Position numbers and translations under genes: made by a program. A stretch of 64,000 nucleotides of DNA from Zingiber officinale. Its lineage: Eukaryota; Streptophyta; Magnoliopsida; Zingiberales; Zingiberaceae. Location: positions 133,575,004 to 133,639,003 of the forward strand of contig NC_055989.1 of the NCBI RefSeq assembly GCF_018446385.1. Direction: 5' to 3'. The notes beneath the pieces were generated by a model that had not been told where the DNA came from, ran no database searches, and was given only the letters and a program-made list of their open reading frames with translations. This document shows positions 31,022 through 43,495 of the stretch, one piece after another (position 1 is the first letter of the stretch; each line of letters begins with the position of its first letter).

Positions 31022-34000
31022 CTGTAAAAAACTCCGACCAGGAAGGCATTTGTCAAGAGTTAGGAACTTTGTTACAGAACCATCCATCCTCCTTGCTTTT
31101 AACAACAGCTGAAAATTTGAAGTGAAGATGAGATGAAAACCAATACTGAGGTTTCAGTTGGCTCAGAAGCTCAGCAGCAGGCATACTACCAAGAGTTCGA
31201 TTCTGGATCTGAGGAAAAACAATAACAGTCAGATTATTTGCATGAATAGCAATAGAATCAATGCAATCATATAGATCGTATCAAAATCTCAATAATTTTA
31301 CAAATTACTAAGTTACTATGTGAAGAAGAAAAAAGAAAAAAATAAATCTTCAAGTTGATTGATTTATTCATGTTGCATAAAGCAAATATGAAAGTTGTGA
31401 GATAATTCCTGGATACCTAGTGTATGTTAGCTGAAAATGCTTTGATGTGGTAGATAGAATGCATGTAAGATGATTCTTGGATAATAGTTGGATTCTTGCA
31501 GGAAACATCCTTCCTGAGAGAGAATTTTTTGAAAAAATTACAATTCTGGGAAGTGTACTTTATATAGATTTTTTCAAAAATAATTTTGATGATAAATAAT
31601 ATGCAGATATGAATATCTGACTGGAACTTTAATTCAGCCTAATCTAGATGATTGCAGTTGAACCACTGAAATGAGTTTTAATGGTCCTGATTTTGACTTC
31701 CAGTACGAACCATAGGCATATGGCACTATCTTTTGATGGCAACCAACCAGAAAGCAATTTATATATGTTACATAGAAGCAGTAACTAATACAAATGACCA
31801 GATGCCAAGATGTGTACAAGCTATCTTCATTTATAGATTAGCAAATCATAGAAAAAATATGCATGAAAACTATAATTATAAATATACCTCTTCTTTAGAA
31901 AATGGTTTATCTTGAACAAGACTCTACAGATTTCCATATTCATAGATACCAACAGGCCAGTCATGTGATGTGATATGAAAATATCTATTGGGTCCCTAAT
32001 TTGCTTGCACTACATTACATCATATTCACGAATATGGTACGCAGACCGAAGATCACTATCATTATATGTAGATCTGTCAAAATGTCCTGCTCTGAAGGTA
32101 CACAATAAGAACACACAAGTCATGAGCAATTGTCACATTTTGCCTCGTGTAAAGTAATCAAATAACTGATAATAAATTCAGAAAGGCACAAGATTGAATG
32201 GGCAAGCAAAACAAGTGATGGGAGAATGCTTACATATAGAGTGGCATGTAAAAAACTGCATTGTACAGTCAACTATCAAAGAAATGGTATAATGAAAAAG
32301 AGTTTGTAGTAATATAACTTTCTGCCAAATATCAGGACTTCAAATCTGTATAACAGCACTATCAGAGATTTAATCTTGGGTTTAAGAACATTTATTATGG
32401 TTTGGAGACAACACATGCTCAAAGACCAAGATAGAAAAGGTTGTTAACTGTAGGATCGAGATGCGCTGGGGGGGTGAATAGCACTCGTTTTGGAAAGCAC
32501 ATAGTACACTCGTTTCGGAAAGCACAGAGTAATGCAACGGAAATACGAAATAAAGCGGAAGCAAAACAAGCGCTAATACTTTTCTTTACTTGGTTCGGAG
32601 CATGTGGCGACTCCTACTCCAAGATCTGCGATCGTCGATCGCTTTCGTTGGGCAATCACTATAGATTCGAAGAATTACAACTTGAAGTATAATTAATTAA
32701 GTGCAACAATTAAACATATACTGACAACTTTTGAGGATCTTAGAAGGTCGTGCTTTCGATCGTCGGAGTCGCATCGCTCGGTCGCCGGAGTTGCGTCACA
32801 GAGTCGCAAAATCGTCTTTTAGAGGAGTGTGTCGTAGAATGATCGCAAAAGTCAGTGTTATAGAGGCTCGGCTCGAGACTACCCTATATAGGTTGTTGAA
32901 GGCGCCTTCAAGCTCCATGGAAGGCGCCTCCAGCTAAGCACTTATCCCCGCAGATTCTGTCGTCGATAAATTCCGCTTTCTGCGAATTGTATCTGTCTGA
33001 AGGCGCCTTCAAGCTCCATAGAAGGCGCCTTCCACCAGCATCCAAGGCACCTTCGCACCTTGCTGCACAAGGCCTTCGACTAAGGCACCCGAGGCGCCTC
33101 CAACAGCCCTGGAGGGGCCTCGGACAATGTTCATCCGAGCTTTTCCTTGTACAACTCCCTTCCTGCAAGGCATATTAGTCCACAAACAAAGTATACCTGC
33201 AAAACAAAGTTAGCACAATAAAATATGAATAATATAAGTGATTGATAGTTTTCGAACTGTTCGGTTCTGACTTTTTGGATTTCCCGAAAATCCTAGGTCG
33301 AACCGACGTCTACTATTCCCTCAACGGGGAACGCGTCCTCACCTACTCCTCTAAGGAGAAATTACCTCTTGTCAGACCGACTAGACTTTTGCTCAACGCC
33401 TGAGACTTCAGGACTTTCCCGCTGGACATCTGATCTTCGACCCGTCCAGTCTTTCACCTAGTTCGCGACCACCAGGATTTTCACCTAGAGTCCCCGACTC
33501 TAGGATTTCGTCCAAAGTGCTCGACCCGCCAAGACTTTCCACCTAGGGTTACCACCCCCAAGACTTAGGGTTACCTCCCCTAAGATTTTTCCACCTGCCT
33601 AGAATCCACTAGGACTTTTGCCTAAGAACACTTAGGACATTCCTGTAGGCTCATTCACACTTATTAGATAACAAGATATCTTAACTTTGAACCATTTGCC
33701 ATAATCAAAACTTAGGTTCAATTGTATGGTGCTCCTTGCACCAACAGTTAACAAGCATTGAAACAACTTCTTTTGCACAAAGTACTAAATAAAAGAAAGC
33801 ATGAACACAGATAAATAAGCACATATATTGATTGAAAAATATAGTTGCCCAGATGATAATGTCCAAGCTTATAAATCCCGGATAGTCCAATTCTTATGTT
33901 GCCAAATTAATCACTTCAGAGAAGCCCAAGAAATAAATATTAGGTGCAGCCCATCCACTGTAATATCTAGCAAACAGATACCAATAAACCAATAAATAGA

Positions 34001-36069
34001 TGTTATCAACATTCATATGATGCCAAAAAACAACGAAAATTATAAGCCTGAAGGCTGAAGGTAATCACATGGTAAACTATTGCGACATTAAGAAGTTACA
34101 AAGCAACAATATGCACTCCTAGAAAATTAAAGCCTCGGCTACACTTTTCTATCCCTTCACTCATCTTTCCCATCACTCCAAGTAAGAACCGCCATAATTA
34201 TAACAAATTGGCACATAACGATTCTTTTAAATTTCTTAATTTTAATAAACATGATAAAATGAAAGTTGATCATTTCAATTGACCTAAACTATGCCCAAAT
34301 TATTTGTAGTAACGCCCTTTGCAAGATAATTACTTGTATGAAACATAAAATGTAATACCAAAATGATATCAAAACCTGATCTGAAGTTTAGTTTACATGC
34401 AACTTCAAGTGTTGTGGCATTTGAGAGTTTTTCTTATCTGATTATAGACAATCATAGTTTCTGTCAACCAATCTAAGGATGCCGTAGATGATAAAATTAT
34501 GGGTCCTATAAGATGTGAAATTTAACTAAATATCAAACTTTAAACAGTGTGGGGTGTCAAAGATAAGTGGAGCACTTGAGCATTGGGACAGAAATATAAC
34601 TAAAATGTCTCACTTTGAAAGGTCAAAAACATCTTTCAAACTTCAAAATGGTACATATGCAAAAGCCCTTATAAGTTAGATTATAATTAAAAGTATCTAA
34701 ATGTAACTATAAACCATTCCACATACTCTTTTATGCTACAATCAAAGCAAAAGTTCAAAATAAAAAATAAATAAATACATCCTATGCCTATATGAGGGAA
34801 AAGAGACTCACAATTTCCATAAGTAGTTTGACGCTTCATGGTTCCCACCAACGAATAAAGTTGGAACAGGTGCTACTGCTTGTCCAGAATAATACTTCCA
34901 TAATGAATTCATATTTTGATACTTTGGGGGCAACTTAAGCTGTCAAGATCATTTTCATTTCTGACTGCCTACACAGATTAAAGAGTCAAAAAGAAGTGAA
35001 TTGAGGCATACAAGAGGAAAATGTAATTTTCTTGTTGATATTAGGTAAATCCACTTGCTTGCAAGATTTGTTTTATATTGCATACACCAGTTATACGGGG
35101 TTGCTAGATTTTGTTAGAATGATTCAAGGTACACTGTTGCAAATTATTTCCTTCTATAGCAGATTACTGTAATTCAACAGAAGAATTGCCAAATATCTCA
35201 ATGGTTAAGAAACGAGGCTGAATTTGATGGATAACAAGTAAACATTATTTAAAACAAGAGTAGTACGTGGAATTTCACAATTGTGAAGACAAAGTTAGGA
35301 TGAGATCCATTATTCCTAGAATATTGTCCCAAGAAGAAGGTGCATTTAACCATTCAGTAAAAAACAAAAGGGGAAGGAAAATACTATACATCAAAGTCTT
35401 GTTCGATATCATTTGGACTGACAGTAGTAAGGTAATGATATCCTGAATCAGTTTAGCTTATAACTTCCCTCCTAGGTAAGTGAGTCGGGGTGGGGAAGTG
35501 TTAATTTCATAAAAATTGATGGCCTCTACAATTTTTATTATTGTCCTAAAAAATGAGATATATTTGTTGTTTGTTAAGACATTAGATACATTGACTCTAC
35601 GTTCGGCTATCCAAGTCAAATAGAATGTGTCCAAAATTAATTAAAGGTCATATTCAGGTGAAACTGGAAATCATACTACAGAATTTTGGGCTTTTCGCAA
35701 GAGATTATATGAAAGCCATCACGCTAATGTTTTATAGAGACCATTCATCTGCATTTTAGCCATCTTTAACCTCAATTTCTCTCCTTTTCTTCATTTTCCT
35801 CTCAATCACGATCACCATTAATCTACCTGGTCCCCATCCCTCAGCTCCCAAAATAAATTATTCTTAGGTTAGATCATTTTAGCAGAATCATATTGGCTTG
35901 TAAGCTTATAAAAAAAAATCATAAAGAAAATGGTTGATTCGAATACCTGAAAGTCGCCGCAACAAAAAAGGAGGTCAATCTTCGTGTTCTCCACCTGCTC
36001 GTTATGCTGAATCGAGGCGTAAACCTTATTCAACTCCCCGTGCAAGCATCCTTCCACCGCTATCTGTTT
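31022..36069 (-). pseudogene. DBR1: Lariat debranching enzyme (DBR1) pseudogene, 5' five exons
   Basis: Five exon-like blocks lie in the right order on the minus strand: 35947-36069 ([25 protein letters not shown]), 34812-34968 ([36 protein letters not shown]), about 33841-33957 (FGNIRIG, LSGIYKLGHYHLG), 31888-32091 (REYDVM, DPIDIF, EYGN) and 31022-31208 ([19 protein letters not shown], then SSHLHFKF). These hold the metal-binding GDF, GNHE and SAHLH-type motifs of DBR1, which opens 2'-5' lariats after splicing. Splice sites are mostly kept. The expected ATG is gone (AAACAG at 36064-36069). Exon 2 has a small deletion near 34940, and exon 3 has two. Exon 4 has in-frame stops near 32005 and 31935 plus an insertion. 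Exon 5 has a 4-bp GATG duplication. The C-terminal part is absent where the PIF element begins. An in-frame ATG exists at 36117. Confidence 0.85.
32449..33746 (-). mobile_element. Solo LTR in a DBR1 pseudogene intron (fossil)
   Basis: A 1298-bp block flanked by gttaac (32443-32448 and 33747-33752). Read on the minus strand it starts TGTTGGTGCAAGG and ends GATCCTACA, so it has TG...CA ends. No internal retroelement sequence adjoins it, hence solo LTR. It shares only the first bases (TGTTGGTGCAA) with the LTR at 6739. It contains a cluster of ggcgcc palindromes (about 32895-33120). Confidence 0.75.
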
Positions 36070-36117
36070 CCGCACCAGTGCGAACACGCGAATCGATGCG
36101 ATATAAATATTGCGCAA

Positions 36118-36631
36118 ATCAGAAAGTGCGACTGACCTTCATTGCTAATCGTAGCCTAGACTGGGAGCGTGTGCTATTTGACGATCGAAGTTCAGCGGTC
36201 GCAAGGACGAAGAGTGGTCAGATCCGCGTTGCCTAGGGAGAAGATTCAAGATATAGTTCGTGGAGTTGGGAGATCGGGCGATTGCGATTGAACCTGATTC
36301 TTCTACCGGCCCGATTTTACCAGAATGGACCAAACCGATTTCTTTGGCAACTATGTATTCGATCTTTCTTTTTAATCATAAATTTTTTTATTCAAGTATT
36401 AAAATTGAAAATATTTTTCTCATGACCCAAACAAATAGCACCACCGATTGTCGTAGATAATCCATTTTGAATGCGTTGGTTAGTAGGTTGCACGTATAAA
36501 TTAACACTTCCTGTGAATTCAAATTAGGTATCAAGATCCGCACAAGTAAACGAAAGAGCTTATATTTACATTTCACATCGAGATCATACAGACACACGTG
36601 TATAAATATTCATCCATGGATTGATGCTTAA
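36118..36631. other. Spacer between DBR1 pseudogene and small ORF
   Basis: No gene is seen. The part next to the DBR1 remnant (36118-36330) may be its former promoter and leader. The rest is AT-rich. Confidence 0.5.
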
Positions 36632-36862
36632 TCATAGGGACCAGCAGCTGAGCTGAACCGCCTCCTGAAACTCGTCCTCCATCTCCGTCGCCGTCGTTTC
36701 CTTGCCGTCCAGCTTCGCTGACGGAGGCCTTTCACACAGCGAGGGACGAGAAAACTTCATGAAAAAAGAAGTAGAAAGAACAGGAGGAGGAGGAGGAGGA
36801 GATTGGTGGGGGTTCTTCAACTGGTGATAGCTGAGGAAGAGCATGGCAGCAGAGGGAGCCAT
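36632..36862 (-). CDS. Small ORF of unknown function, 76 aa
   Basis: On the minus strand ATGGCTCCC opens a frame coding MAPSAAMLFLSYHQLKNP, then a proline run (SPPPPPPV), a basic middle (MKFSRPSLCERPP) and an acidic end (EMEDEFQEAVQLSCWSL). I do not recognise a family. A TATA-like tataagtaa lies about 75 bp upstream on the minus strand, and the ATG context (cagcaATGG) is good. GC content is higher than in the flanks. It could be a genuine short plant gene or chance. Confidence 0.4.
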   Translation of the reverse strand: MAPSAAMLFLSYHQLKNPHQSPPPPPPVLSTSFFMKFSRPSLCERPPSAKLDGKETTATEMEDEFQEAVQLSCWSL

Positions 36863-38236
36863 TGCTGATCGATCGACACAGATTTTGATTGTTTACATTG
36901 AGTGTCGTGTTGTTTGTTTACTTATAATGTTTGGTGGAAAGGAATTTAAATAATTAATTGACAAAACGGTGGGTTTGTGTCTTCTGAAACCGACGGCGAT
37001 GCGATAAGACAGTGGGCCGGGCCTGGCGTGTGCTGGCTCGGGTTGGGCGACGGGCGGACGGTGTCGGTGGCGGGTTTTTGCTGTGACCCGCTCTCTCGCG
37101 ACACGCGCTTTGCTTTGCAATTGGTTGGACGTACGAACTCTACAGACATGGACAAGATTCGATCTCATCGTTTGCTTGCATTTCATAGGATCAAATTTAA
37201 TAGATTGGACAGAGATTTGGATCGGAAATTATGTTGCCGGTAAGTTCGATCCTATCATTGCTAATACTATCAGAATCGAGCAATTTTTTTTAGATTATAT
37301 CAATAAAATTTTATTTTTAGAGTTTGAGAGAGGTATTAAAAAAATTAAATTGAAATTTTTATTTGGATGTGTATGGTGTGTGCAGCGCAAAGGTAGATCC
37401 GAGGGGTGGCATTGGCAGTTAGCCCCTTGGCCGGCGGTGTAATACATAGTATTATGGAATTTCACTGATGGAGAGAATATCATCCCTTGTTTCATATAAA
37501 AATTAGTCACACTTAGCTCATATCACAATCGTTGCTTCATACTTAAATTCCTGAATCCGTCACTAAACTGCAGCATAAGATTTTTAGGGTATCATTTCTC
37601 ATATAAATATTTTTACGATATACTTTTTTTTACTTAATACTATAAATTAACCTCTAAATCCTAAAGTTAAAATTCTATTGGCATAATTGGAAGTAAAAAA
37701 AAAAAAATGAAAACTGCATGGTTCATGCACTATTCGTAAGGATAGGATCAAACTTACCTATTTTGTTTGTTGTTTCAGCCAAATACTATGATGATCAAGT
37801 CATCTTGATGGATAATCTGACATACGCACTTCGAAAATTGTCAGTGAAGAGGATGAGTAGGATCTAAAATGCATTTCAATAAAAAGTTAGACTGACACTA
37901 GAGAGATTCCGACAAATCACGTTGACGCTAAGTTAAGGTTGCTTGAGATATGAAAAGTAGAGCAGAAAGAAGAAACAAATAAAAGTTTGATGGAGCTGAA
38001 AAAAAGGAGTGTGTAAGAGTTATCAAAAAGAGATCATCTTGCATTTATCTTCGCTAGAGTTTATACAACTGACAAAAAAGCATCTCCATGTTAGCGCCAT
38101 TGAAGGAACTAGATCCGATAGTCATTGGTTATTTATTCATCCACTAAGCATCACGTATTTGCAAGAGGGTATCTAGGAGACAAGATATAACAATCATATA
38201 ATCGCTTTTCCATTTACCTGGTGTCATGTGTTCTAA
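36863..38236. other. Intergenic DNA with repeat-like stretches
   Basis: No supported gene. The GC-rich 36960-37180 is open in several frames but without family features. The stretch 37370-37440 (gtggcattggcagttagcccc) has the look of an old dispersed repeat. Confidence 0.5.
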
Positions 38237-38620
38237 AAGATGTCGACAATTGAGACCGAAACATGGACGATGTCGGAGAAGATGTCAGGATCTAAGGCTA
38301 AGATAAGGGAGATGTCGACAGTCTGGGCTGAGACATGGAGGATGCGGGGGAGATGTCTGGATCTAGGGTTGAGGCAGGGGAGATGTCAGCAGCTAAGGCT
38401 GAGACATGAAGGATGCTGGGGAGATGATTGGATATGAGGCAAAGGAGATGTCGGCGGTTGAGGCCTAGACATGCAAGATGTCAGGGGAGACGTCCAGATC
38501 TGAGATTGAGGCAAATGAAATATCAACAACTGAGGTCAAGACATGAAAAATGTCGGGGGAGACGTCTGGATCTAAGGCCAAGTTCGGGGAGATGTCAATA
38601 GTTGGGGCCGAGACATGATA
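38237..38620 (+). repeat. Degenerate minisatellite, unit about 75 bp
   Basis: About five units carry gagatgtcgacagttgaggc, then gagacatggagg and atgtcgggggagatgtctgg-atct-aaggc-gag. Copies diverge by roughly 10-25% by eye and include small length changes. It lies in old repeat DNA that also flanks the element inserted at 38775. Confidence 0.75.
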
Positions 38621-38774
38621 GCTGACTTATCCAATCATACCCAAGTCTCATCGGAGTTGGGTCTGATAGCCTTTTAGTCACATTTAACCCACGCCTTGAG
38701 TTTGTCCAATAGCTTAGCATGACTTTGGACCATATGAGCCACATCGAGGCTACAAGATTCCGCCACATTATAAG
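38621..38774. other. Old repeat DNA, left flank of the second gag-only element
   Basis: This continues at 42825-43495 once the inserted element is removed. Neither part shows a coding region. Confidence 0.5.
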
Positions 38775-39616
38775 TATTGGGACCGTTGGCCGACTAGAAG
38801 GGGGTTGAATAGCCCCTGCACAAAAACAGAACAAACATTTCTCGAACTTAAAAGAACACTTGCATAAACAAAATAAGAAATGAACTGAAAGACAGCGGTA
38901 CCGAAGTTTTACTTGGTTATAATCGGGGAGGTTGTTAATCCAAGGAAGTGGAACGCACTAATATCTCGTTCAGGCGGAGAAGCCTCTTTACAGCAGTGAA
39001 AGCTCAAAAAAGAAGAAGCTAAATGAAAACTGAAAGCATACAAGTGTTGTTACTCAAGATGCTTGTTATTATTTAGCTTCTGGACCAAGGCTATATTTAT
39101 AGCCTTGGTAGGGGCGCCTAGAGTGAGATAGAATTCTATCTCTAACGCATCAGTCAACGTCCACGTCGAACATGATAAACTTTGGGTTCCGGGCACCCGG
39201 AAGACTCACAAAGTCAACTTTATTGACTTTTTCAGTCTGAGCCCTCTACTCCGGCTCTGCACGCCTCGATCCAGAACTCCCACTCCGGCTCCACTCGCTT
39301 CGGTGATTTCGGCCATCCGGAATAGGGCTCACCCGAACTCAACTTCCGGCCTTCGAGCAAACTTCTGCTCCGGCTTCTCGTTCCTCGGAAACATCGCGCA
39401 CCTTCTTCTCGTCCGCCTACGTGCTCTTCCGCAGCAACTTGTCCCTCAGACGCACCGAGCCCGTCGGCTCTTTCCCGTGTCATCCTTCTCACTAGCTGCG
39501 TCTTTTGCTCGGCTTCTTGTGCTCCTAAGCTCCTGTACACTTAGACACAAGGTTAAACACAACATGACCTAACTTAACTTGTTTGATCACATCAAAATAA
39601 TCTTAGAGTATCAACA
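38775..39616 (-). repeat. 3' LTR of the second gag-only element (fossil)
   Basis: By element orientation this is the downstream LTR. It ends next to the polypurine tract and matches 41943-42819, including ggttgaatagcccctgc and the tataaatatagcc TATA-like region. Confidence 0.85.
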
Positions 39617-40596
39617 ATCTCCCCCTTTTTAATGTGACCAATTCAGGTTAAGTTAGGGTAAACAAATATAAAATAAAAGTAATAAATTTTCAATTTAAGT
39701 ACAAAAATAAAAAAAAAATAATTCACCTCCTCTTAGACTTAATCTTCTCTTCTCCCTCTTTGATCACATAAAAAAAATAGGGTACCATAAAATCTAAGGG
39801 TAACTTTTATAAAACTCTGATTTTCAAATAATTTTGAAAACTTTATCAAGATTGAAAATAATTTTGATAGAATTAACAATGCAATTATTTTTAGAAAAAA
39901 TTTCTAAGTAAAAAATTTTTGAGAAACAATCAACAATTTCCTTAGTTAAAATTTTCAAAGACTAACTTTGTAGAAAATTTGGTAGAGTAAATCTGATACC
40001 AAAAAAAACTTTAAGTCTTAAAAAAAATTCTAAGAGAAAGCAAAAAAAAATTCAAGCAGAAAAAATTTACTAAGTTTTTTTAAAAAAATGTGTACAATAT
40101 ATAAAATACATTTTGGTAAAGCAAAGTTTATAAAATAACTTAAAAACTTTAAGTTAAACAGATTAAAAAAATGAGAAAATTTTTCTAAGTTAAACAAGTT
40201 TGCATAGAAAAATTTATGAATTTTCAAAAAAAAATGAGTAACTATTCAAAACATTATCTAATTTCAATTTTAATGTTCTATCAGTTAGTCAATTAAATAT
40301 TTTATTTAATATTTGGCTTCCAGGTTGTGGCAAAGCACTAGACCTTCTTGGTTATTGGAGCAACAACCACCTTCTAGACAAAGCCTCATAAGGAAATTAA
40401 ACGTCTAATTTTCTCACTGAAAGTGCTAAGTCTAATTAAAGTTTAAGTTAAACAAAACTTTGGAACCCAATATAGGTTCCAACCAACTGGATTAATTAAG
40501 AATTTTTTAGGAACATATTTTTTTTTTGAAATTTTCCTAATTTGTCCTTTGTGATATTTAAAATACCAGTTCAAATTATATCTTCTAATACTTGTA

Positions 40597-41940
40597 CTAT
40601 ATGTGCATGTATGATTTTTCAAGTTTTTTATTTTTTTTTTGTAAATTGTCATTTTCTAGTTTTAATTTATCAAAATCTTCTAATGGACAAGATTTTGCTA
40701 GAATTACTTTTAATTCTTTAATTTCTTTTTCTAATTTGTAACAATCTTTTGATAATAATTTAACGAGTTTAAACATTTTATCGAGAGGAAAAAATCGTAC
40801 CTGACTTATCTTATCGATCTCGTTGTTCGTGGCTCCCCCTGAACTACTGCTTTCTTCTGATATCGCCCCCCCTTCATCGATGCTCTCGATGCTCATTTCG
40901 AAAGAGCTTTCTTCTTGTTCGTCTTGATGACTTGCCATCAACGTAAACCCGGAGAAAGCCTCAACTTCCGATTCGGATAATGTTTCATCTCACGTCGCCT
41001 TTAAAGTCTTGTACTTGTTGGTTTGGACAGGCTTCTTTCCTTTATCCTTATCCTTATTCCTTAACTTAGGGTAGTTGTCTTTAACGTGTCCTTCTTCTTT
41101 GCAGTTGTAGCATTTGATTGTCCTTTTCTTTCTACCATGCGGATGGTTAGTTTTTCTTGATTTAAATAACTTTTTAAAATGTCTTACCATCATTACCATT
41201 TCTTCGTCGTCGAGAGAGGATTTTGACTCATGTTCGTCTCTCGTTACCTTAAAGGCGATGTTGTGCTTTGGCTCCTTCATACCTGCACATCTCGATTCAT
41301 GCACTTCAAAAGTTGAAAATAATTCTTCTAAGATAATGGATTCTAAGTCCTTAGACATATAGAAGGTATTTACTAGTGATGCCCATTTTGTATTTCTAGG
41401 GAATGCATTAAGAGCGTACCTTAGCGAATCTCGGTTGCTTACCTTTTCTCCGAGATTAGAAAGTCCAGTGATGAGCTCCTTAATCTTCGAGTGAAGTTGT
41501 GCAATCGTTTCGTCTTCTTCAAATCATAGGTTGGTGAGCTGGTTGCGAGGTAAGTCCTGTCTAGCGAGCTTGGCTTCGGACGCCGATTCATGTAGCTCAA
41601 GGAACTTCTCCCAAAGCTCCTTTACTGAGTCGTAGGTGCCGATTCGATTGACTTCTTGTGGCAAAATGACACTCAGCAGACGGAACTCTGCATTGTCGTT
41701 TGCCACGTAGTCGGCCTGCTCCTTCTTCGTCCACTGGTATTCCTCCTTACCCTCGGGTGCTACAAAACCGAACTTCATTATTAAAAGCAATTCAAAGTCG
41801 GTTTTAAATAATACCTGCATTCACTTTTTCCAGCTAGCGAACTCCCCCTCGAACTTCGGTGGGTATATGCTTGGTTCGACCATTGATTTGGTATTTCGAT
41901 CGGCGGTTAATCCTCCTGAAGTGTCCTGGCTCTGATACCA
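40597..41940 (-). pseudogene. Gag region of the second gag-only element (fossil)
   Basis: In element order there is a domain with GTYDSVKELWEKFLELHES. A zinc knuckle follows (CYNCKEEGHVKDN region, about 41075-41120). Last come an acidic serine-rich stretch and a lysine-rich coiled coil (LKLENDNLQKKNKKLEKS). This is the layout of Sirevirus-like gag and parallels 8447-9910. It is decayed. Confidence 0.8.
41928..41940 (-). promoter_or_regulatory. Primer binding site, initiator tRNA-Met
   Basis: On the minus strand tggtatcagagcc lies two bases after the end of the 5' LTR (...cctaaca), as in the element at 6739. Confidence 0.88.
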
Positions 41941-41942
41941 CT

Positions 41943-42819
41943 TGTTAGGACCGTTGGCTGGCTAGAAGGGGGGTTGAATAGCCCCTGCACAAAAACAGAA
42001 CAAACCTTTCTCGAACTTAAAGAACACTTGCATAAACAAAATAAGAATTGAACTGAAAGATAGAGGCATCGAAGTTTTACTTGGTTACAACCGGGGAGGT
42101 TGTTAATCTAAGGAAGTGGAACTCACTAATATCTCCTTCAGGCGGAGAAGCCTCTTTACAGCAGTGAAAGCTTAGAAAAGAAGAAGCTAAATGAAAACTA
42201 AAAGCGTACAAGTGTTGTTACTCAAGATGCTTGTTGTTATTTAGCTTTTGGACCAACGCTATATTTATAGCCTTGATCAGGGCGCCTGGAAGGATTCCAA
42301 GCACCTGGAGTGGGATATAATTCTATCTCCGATGCGTCGGTCAACGTCCACGTCGAACATGATAAATTTTGAGTTCCGGGCACCCGAAAGGGTTCCGAGC
42401 GCCCGGACTCACAAAGTCAACTTTGTTGACTTTTTCAGTCCAAGCCCTCTGCTCCGGCTCTGCTCGCCTCGGTCTGGGACTCCGGCTCCGGCTTCGCTCG
42501 CTTGGGTGATTTCAATCAACCGGAATAGGGCTCACTCAAACTCAACTTCCAGCCTTCGAGCAAACTTCCGCTCCGACTTCTCGTCCCTCGGAAACGTCGC
42601 GCGCCTCCTTCTCATCTGCCCGCGTACTCTTTCGCAGCACCTTGTCCCTCAGACGCACTGAGCCCGTCGGCTCTCTCCCGTGTCGTCCTTCTCGCTAGCT
42701 GCGTCTTTTGCTCGACTTCTTGTGCTTCGAAGCTCCTGCACACTTAGATACAAGGTTAAACACAACAGGACCTAACTTAACTTATTTGATCACATCAAAA
42801 CAACCTTGGGGTACCAATA
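41943..42819 (-). repeat. 5' LTR of the second gag-only element (fossil)
   Basis: It matches the LTR at 38775-39616 and has the same GC-rich central block (ctccggctctgctcgcc). The target duplication ataag follows. Confidence 0.85.
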
Positions 42820-42824
42820 ATAAG

Positions 42825-43495
42825 TCTCTCCTTTAAGTCTAGTCGAAGAACTGTGCTGATTTATCATTTTCCTTATGAGCTTATCTTCTTGAAATGTTGA
42901 GTTGAGGTGTCAACATTTCATCGGGATAGCTGTCCAGGCCTTGGTTGTCAGGGAGATAAAGTTTTACATTTAATCAACACAATACGTGAAATCACATATC
43001 TCCCTTATGATTAGCGCACTATTTCGTCGATTAATAAGTGACAAGCGATATCCGCCTCAAGTCACAAGAGCACCTTACCTTATTAATTACAAAGGTGTGC
43101 GGCAGCGTTGCTGTTACACAACCCTAGATCCGACGATGGTAGTGTGTTGCCGCCTATTTGACCTCAGCATCCGACGAGTATATTAGTCACAAAGATCAAT
43201 ATGTCACTTCTTAACTTGCCACTATTTTGCTTTAATGGGGAGAGATGATGCAAGGATTGTGACTATTCAGCCAAGCGATCTGAGGGCTGAGATGAGATCT
43301 CACCATTCTTTACCAGACATCCAATGACTCGGAGGACTGATGTGGCAACCCACCTCTGCCACCGCTAAAGTATATTAGGCTTTCAGAAAGTGACTCCACC
43401 TTCATTCGCTTTCATCTGCTCTAGCATCTTTGTTTTCCTACATCCCCCGGTGATTTAGTAAGTTTGTCTTTGTCGGTTCTTTCACTCCCCATTTT
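42825..43495. other. Old repeat DNA between two LTR elements
   Basis: This stretch has LTR-like style (cctgcctc-, caccttcattcgctttcatctgctc and ggttctttcactcccc) but no partner copy in the window. No coding region is seen. The gypsy element begins directly after it. Confidence 0.4.

Larger units (their letters stand above)
38775..42819 (-). mobile_element. Second gag-only LTR retrotransposon (fossil)
   Basis: The 4045-bp element lies on the minus strand, with LTRs at 38775-39616 (842 bp) and 41943-42819 (877 bp) and the target duplication ataag at 38770-38774 and 42820-42824. The polypurine tract (aaaaagggggagat on minus) lies at 39617-39630 and the primer site at 41928-41940. The 2.3-kb interior holds only a gag region. 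The LTRs differ visibly (on the order of 5-10%, with small indels), so it is older than the element at 6739. The gag is broken in a few places. It represents a different family from the first gag-only element. Confidence 0.85.

Noticed and set aside
39232-39572. Open frames of 89-102 codons
   Set aside because: They lie in the LTR of the second gag-only element and recur, altered, at 42248-42661.
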